Shown: one piece after another, positions 61,696 through 64,000 of the stretch
Layout: every line of letters begins with the position of its first letter
Position numbering within the stretch: the first letter of the stretch is position 1
The notes under the pieces: generated by a model
The model's input: the letters and a program-made list of their open reading frames with translations, nothing else
What the model was told of the DNA's origin: nothing
The model's database searches: none
From: Hymenobacter jeongseonensis
Lineage (GTDB): Bacteria; Bacteroidota; Bacteroidia; Cytophagales; Hymenobacteraceae
Assembly (NCBI RefSeq): GCF_015694725.1
Contig: NZ_JADQDQ010000001.1
Span: 434,001 to 498,000, forward strand
Direction: 5' to 3'
DNA length: 64,000 nucleotides
Position numbers and translations under genes: made by a program

Positions 61696-62346
61696 ATGCA
61701 CATTTCTGGTTCCTTTCTGTCTGGCCTGCTGCTCCTGTCCAGTGTCACCTTGAGTAAGGCTCAAACAGCTCCGGGCCCCTCCGCTACTCCGGAGGCTCAG
61801 CCCGCCCTGACCGTTGCTCCAGCCGATGCCCCGGCCCGTAAAGTATTGTTGAAGGTGGGATTGAACGCGGGCCGGGCCTTCCGAACCGGCGGAGCTTTCG
61901 GACTGAATTCTCGGTTGCCCGTGACGGTGGGCGCCGAATATCTACTGAACTCCAAGTTCACGATATTCGGCCAGGCCGACACGGACTTTAACTTTTTTGA
62001 ACGCGAGCCATACCCCGGCCTGCGGAACCCGCTGGTTTCGAGCGGCGCCATTGGCGTGGGGGTGCGCTATTACGGCAACCAAGTGCACAACCCGTTTGAG
62101 GGCTACTACCTGGGGGCCGAAATTCACACGGAGCTGCGCCGAGCCTACGGCCTGAACACCCGGGCCAATCCCACGCTCAACTTGATTTGTGGGATGCAGC
62201 GGCGGCTGGGCAGCAACTTCCTTTTTGACTTAAATGCCGGCGTGGGCATCGGCGCCAATCAGCAAAAGTCTGGCTATAACGGCTATAATCCGTCGCCGCT
62301 CACCGTCACCACCCAACTCAACCTCGGCATTTACTTCGGGCGATAG
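61696..62346 (+). CDS. Exported outer-membrane beta-barrel-like protein
   Basis: This 216-residue protein has a signal peptide (cleavage near KAQT) and a Pro/Ala-rich segment. From ~45 it shows alternating strands (VLLKVGLNAGRAF, LPVTVGAEYLLN, FTIFGQADTDFNFF, GVGVRYYGNQV) and ends TTQLNLGIYFGR. This is typical of small eight- to ten-stranded barrels. No specific family is recognised. It converges with rpmA across a terminator. Confidence 0.8.
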   Translation: MHISGSFLSGLLLLSSVTLSKAQTAPGPSATPEAQPALTVAPADAPARKVLLKVGLNAGRAFRTGGAFGLNSRLPVTVGAEYLLNSKFTIFGQADTDFNFFEREPYPGLRNPLVSSGAIGVGVRYYGNQVHNPFEGYYLGAEIHTELRRAYGLNTRANPTLNLICGMQRRLGSNFLFDLNAGVGIGANQQKSGYNGYNPSPLTVTTQLNLGIYFGR

Positions 62347-62367
62347 CCGTGGGGTAGCCACAATGCG

Positions 62368-62401
62368 AAAAAGGCTGCCCCGTGAGGAGCAGCCTTTTTT
62401 G
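62368..62401. terminator. Bidirectional terminator between barrel gene and rpmA
   Basis: The stem aaggctgc/gcagcctt (62371-62378 with 62389-62396) has A and T runs on both sides. Confidence 0.85.
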
Positions 62402-62418
62402 TGCTAGAGTAGCAGCAA

Positions 62419-62694
62419 TTAAACTGGTACCGAGAATACTTCGCGGGGCAGAACCGTTACAAAAGAACGGTCCTTGCGGCCTTTCTTGAACTGAACTTCG
62501 CCATCAACGAGAGCGAACAGCGTGTGGTCCTTGCCCATGCCTACGTTCTCGCCGGCGTGGTGCTTGGTGCCGCGCTGACGCACGATGATGTTGCCGGCTA
62601 CGAGGGCCTGGCCGCCGAAGATTTTTACGCCGAGACGTTTGGAATGCGATTCGCGGCCGTTGTTGGACGAGCCGACACCTTTCTTGTGAGCCAT
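62419..62694 (-). CDS. rpmA: 50S ribosomal protein L27
   Basis: A 91-residue ribosomal protein that lies near the peptidyl-transferase centre. It matches the family ([20 protein letters not shown], then [20 protein letters not shown], then [20 protein letters not shown]). There is no cleavable N-terminal extension of the Firmicutes type. It is the second gene of the rplU-rpmA pair. Confidence 0.97.
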   Translation of the reverse strand: MAHKKGVGSSNNGRESHSKRLGVKIFGGQALVAGNIIVRQRGTKHHAGENVGMGKDHTLFALVDGEVQFKKGRKDRSFVTVLPREVFSVPV

Positions 62695-62777
62695 GTTATT
62701 TAAGCTAATGCTACCGGCAAATGGCCTGTAGCGGCTGGTTTAAGGATGGAATCAGTAGCGTGAGCCAAAAGCTCAAA

Positions 62778-63083
62778 CTAGCCGATGCTGTTAATCATTA
62801 CTTTGGTAAACGACTGGCGGTGGCCGTTCATCTTCTGGTAGCCCTTGCGGCGCTTCTTCTTGAAGACGAGAACCTTGTCACCCTTCACGTGAGCGAGGAT
62901 GGTGCCGGTTACGGCCACCTTCAACTCGGGCGCGCCGATGGTGATGGTGCCGTTGTCATCGGTCAGCAGGGCGTTGCCCAGCGTTACGACGTCACCGACG
63001 TTGCCGGCTAGTTTGTGAGCGTAAACGAATTTGTTGGCCTCAACCTTGGTCTGCTGGCCAGCTATGTTGACAATTGCGTACAT
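62778..63083 (-). CDS. rplU: 50S ribosomal protein L21
   Basis: A 101-residue ribosomal protein (YAIVNIAGQQTKVEANKFVY, then VLVFKKKRRKGYQKMNGHRQ, then FTKVMINSI). ATG 63083 is chosen over a longer frame; it gives the conserved start. A good Bacteroidota promoter lies upstream. Confidence 0.96.
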   Translation of the reverse strand: MYAIVNIAGQQTKVEANKFVYAHKLAGNVGDVVTLGNALLTDDNGTITIGAPELKVAVTGTILAHVKGDKVLVFKKKRRKGYQKMNGHRQSFTKVMINSIG

Positions 63084-63115
63084 CAGCTTTCGCGGGTTTT
63101 TCTGAAATGGGAAGG

Positions 63116-63146
63116 CAAAAGTACGACTTTGGTTTGGGATTTCCAA
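63116..63146 (-). promoter_or_regulatory. Promoter of rplU-rpmA
   Basis: Read on the minus strand, TTG and TACTTTTG are separated by 20 nt, and the -7 box ends 32 nt upstream of the rplU ATG. This is the best full match to the Bacteroidota consensus TTG-N19/20-TAnnTTTG in the window. Confidence 0.75.
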
Positions 63147-63287
63147 GCCTAAGTTGTTAATCGTCATTGGCTGTTTGCGATATCACCCTTCAGAACGGCC
63201 TTCAGGTGGATGACGGACTGATTACGGCTGGGTTAAGAAATTTCGGGAATACGTACGTACAGCCCTCGGTTTTGGGGACAAGCGCGC

Positions 63288-63312
63288 TTATCCACAGATG
63301 AAATGTGGATAA
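63288..63312. promoter_or_regulatory. Inverted pair of DnaA boxes upstream of nrdB
   Basis: TTATCCACA (63288-63296) and its reverse complement TGTGGATAA (63304-63312) are perfect strong DnaA boxes, separated by 7 nt. They lie 281 nt upstream of nrdB and 205 nt upstream of rplU. In E. coli DnaA boxes regulate nrdAB, so a similar role is possible. Confidence 0.7.
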
Positions 63313-63592
63313 CTAAGAGAAAAGGGCCTGATTTAGAGGGTGATTTGGGCGAATAGCTGGGCCGTAGAGGTGCGTAAAAATTCGGATGGGCGCTGGCGAA
63401 GGCAGCACGGCGTAACGAAAAATTAACGAATAAAAAAGCTAAAAAGGGTGGCAATCCCCCTGCCGGGCTGGGCTATATTTGGTGCTGGAAGCCCAGTAGC
63501 TTTTCTGCGCCGTCAGCCAAACAACGGACGACTCTTCGCAGTTGACTTTCCACTTTCCTCGCCGAAATCCGCCACTAAGTCCCGCATTATTT
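63313..63592. other. Leader region of nrdB
   Basis: These 280 bp upstream of nrdB contain a -7 box TATATTTG at 63474-63481 and no clear TTG element. The mRNA leader would be ~105 nt. No NrdR box, riboswitch-like stem or other gene could be identified. Confidence 0.45.
63474..63481 (+). promoter_or_regulatory. Candidate -7 box for nrdB
   Basis: TATATTTG fits TAnnTTTG exactly and is the only good match between the DnaA boxes and the ATG at 63593. No TTG element is evident at the standard distance upstream. Confidence 0.45.
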
Positions 63593-64000
63593 ATGGAGCC
63601 GCTCCTCGCCGAAAACCCCAACCGCTTCGTGCTATTTCCCATCCAAAACGATGAGGTGTGGCAGTACTACAAGAAGTCGCAGGCCTCGTTCTGGACCGCC
63701 GAGGAAATTGACCTCTCGCAGGACCAGAAGGATTGGAACAACCTGAACGACAACGAGCGCCACTTCATCAAGCACGTGCTGGCCTTCTTCGCCGCCTCCG
63801 ATGGCATCGTGAACGAGAACCTGGCCGTGAACTTCATGCAGGAAGTGCAGATGCCCGAGGCGCGCTGCTTCTACGGCTTCCAGATTATGATGGAAAACAT
63901 TCACAGCGAGACCTATTCGCTGCTGATTGACACCTACATCAAAGACCCCAAGGAGAAGGACTACCTCTTCAATGCTCTCGAAACCGTGCCCGCCGTGCAG
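63593..64000 (+). CDS. nrdB: Ribonucleotide reductase class Ia small subunit (R2), 3' end outside window
   Basis: The first 136 residues of R2, which holds the di-iron centre and the tyrosyl radical that starts reduction of ribonucleotides. The family stretches [31 protein letters not shown] and [20 protein letters not shown] are very like eukaryotic R2. Iron ligands Asp40, Glu101 and His104 and the radical Tyr108 are present, so it is a class Ia-type, not a Tyr-less form. The stop codon lies beyond 64000. ATG 63593. Confidence 0.95.
   Translation, partial: MEPLLAENPNRFVLFPIQNDEVWQYYKKSQASFWTAEEIDLSQDQKDWNNLNDNERHFIKHVLAFFAASDGIVNENLAVNFMQEVQMPEARCFYGFQIMMENIHSETYSLLIDTYIKDPKEKDYLFNALETVPAVQ

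Noticed and set aside
63288..63312. Chromosomal origin of replication at the DnaA boxes
   Set aside because: Only two boxes are present, with no cluster, no clear AT-rich unwinding element and no dnaA/dnaN/gidA neighbours. A regulatory role for nrdB is simpler.

Overview
The window looks like chromosomal DNA of a high-GC member of the Bacteroidota, most like Hymenobacter or a close relative in the Cytophagales. This is inferred from several signs. There is a type IX secretion C-terminal sorting domain, and DUF4783- and DUF6799-type secreted proteins are present. Promoter boxes resemble TAnnTTTG rather than -35/-10 elements, and Shine-Dalgarno sequences are nearly absent. The ribonucleotide reductase R2 is of the eukaryote-like kind, and lipoproteins are numerous. 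No rRNA, tRNA, CRISPR array, transposase or phage gene was seen.

Layout. 0-5 kb: the end of an RND efflux pump, an acyl-carrier-like protein with Thr in place of the modified Ser, a DUF1232 membrane protein, an ECF sigma factor transcribed ahead of a membrane-anchored trypsin-like protease, and a threonine-rich micro-lipoprotein. 4.8-7.2 kb: a two-gene McrBC-type modified-DNA restriction system. 7.4-24.6 kb: mostly housekeeping and small envelope genes (2OG-Fe(II) oxygenase, chromate transporter, D-2-hydroxyacid dehydrogenase, PlsC-like acyltransferase, CbpA/CbpM chaperone pair, ZIP transporter, nadC, gpmI, prfA). 24.7-29.5 kb: the threonine pathway thrA-thrB-thrC. 29.5-32.9 kb: a c-type-haem-motif lipoprotein, a FAD oxidoreductase and a glycosyltransferase. 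33-43.2 kb: alpha-glucan use, with an MFS sugar transporter, two exported GH13 amylases and an SDR on the minus strand and a GT35-type phosphorylase homologue on the plus strand. 43.4-49.6 kb: a HMCES/YedK-type DNA-protein crosslink sensor, RlpA, a GH25 muramidase, VF530, Hsp20, an Omp85 protein and small membrane proteins. 49.7-58 kb: one giant secreted protein made of five Ig-like plus seven-bladed VCBS/FG-GAP units. 58.4-64 kb: hemW, small hydrolases, rplU-rpmA and the start of the R2 gene nrdB, with an inverted pair of perfect DnaA boxes upstream.

How genes work together. thrA, thrB and thrC lie in order on one strand and cover four of the five steps from aspartate to threonine; aspartate-semialdehyde dehydrogenase is not in the window. 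The amylase/MFS group fits outer-compartment cleavage of alpha-glucans and uptake of the products, but there is no SusC/SusD pair. The sigma factor and the protease with an anti-sigma-like N-terminus look like a signalling pair. Three long perfect or near-perfect palindromes with related arms sit between genes (7.3, 18.0 and 43.3 kb) and look like a dispersed REP/MITE-like family.

Most promising for follow-up: the 5 x 7 propeller protein, the phosphorylase homologue lacking the PLP lysine, the Thr-for-Ser carrier protein, the sigma/protease pair, the DnaA boxes ahead of nrdB, and promoter boxes that sit 4-5 nt from start codons and suggest leaderless mRNAs.
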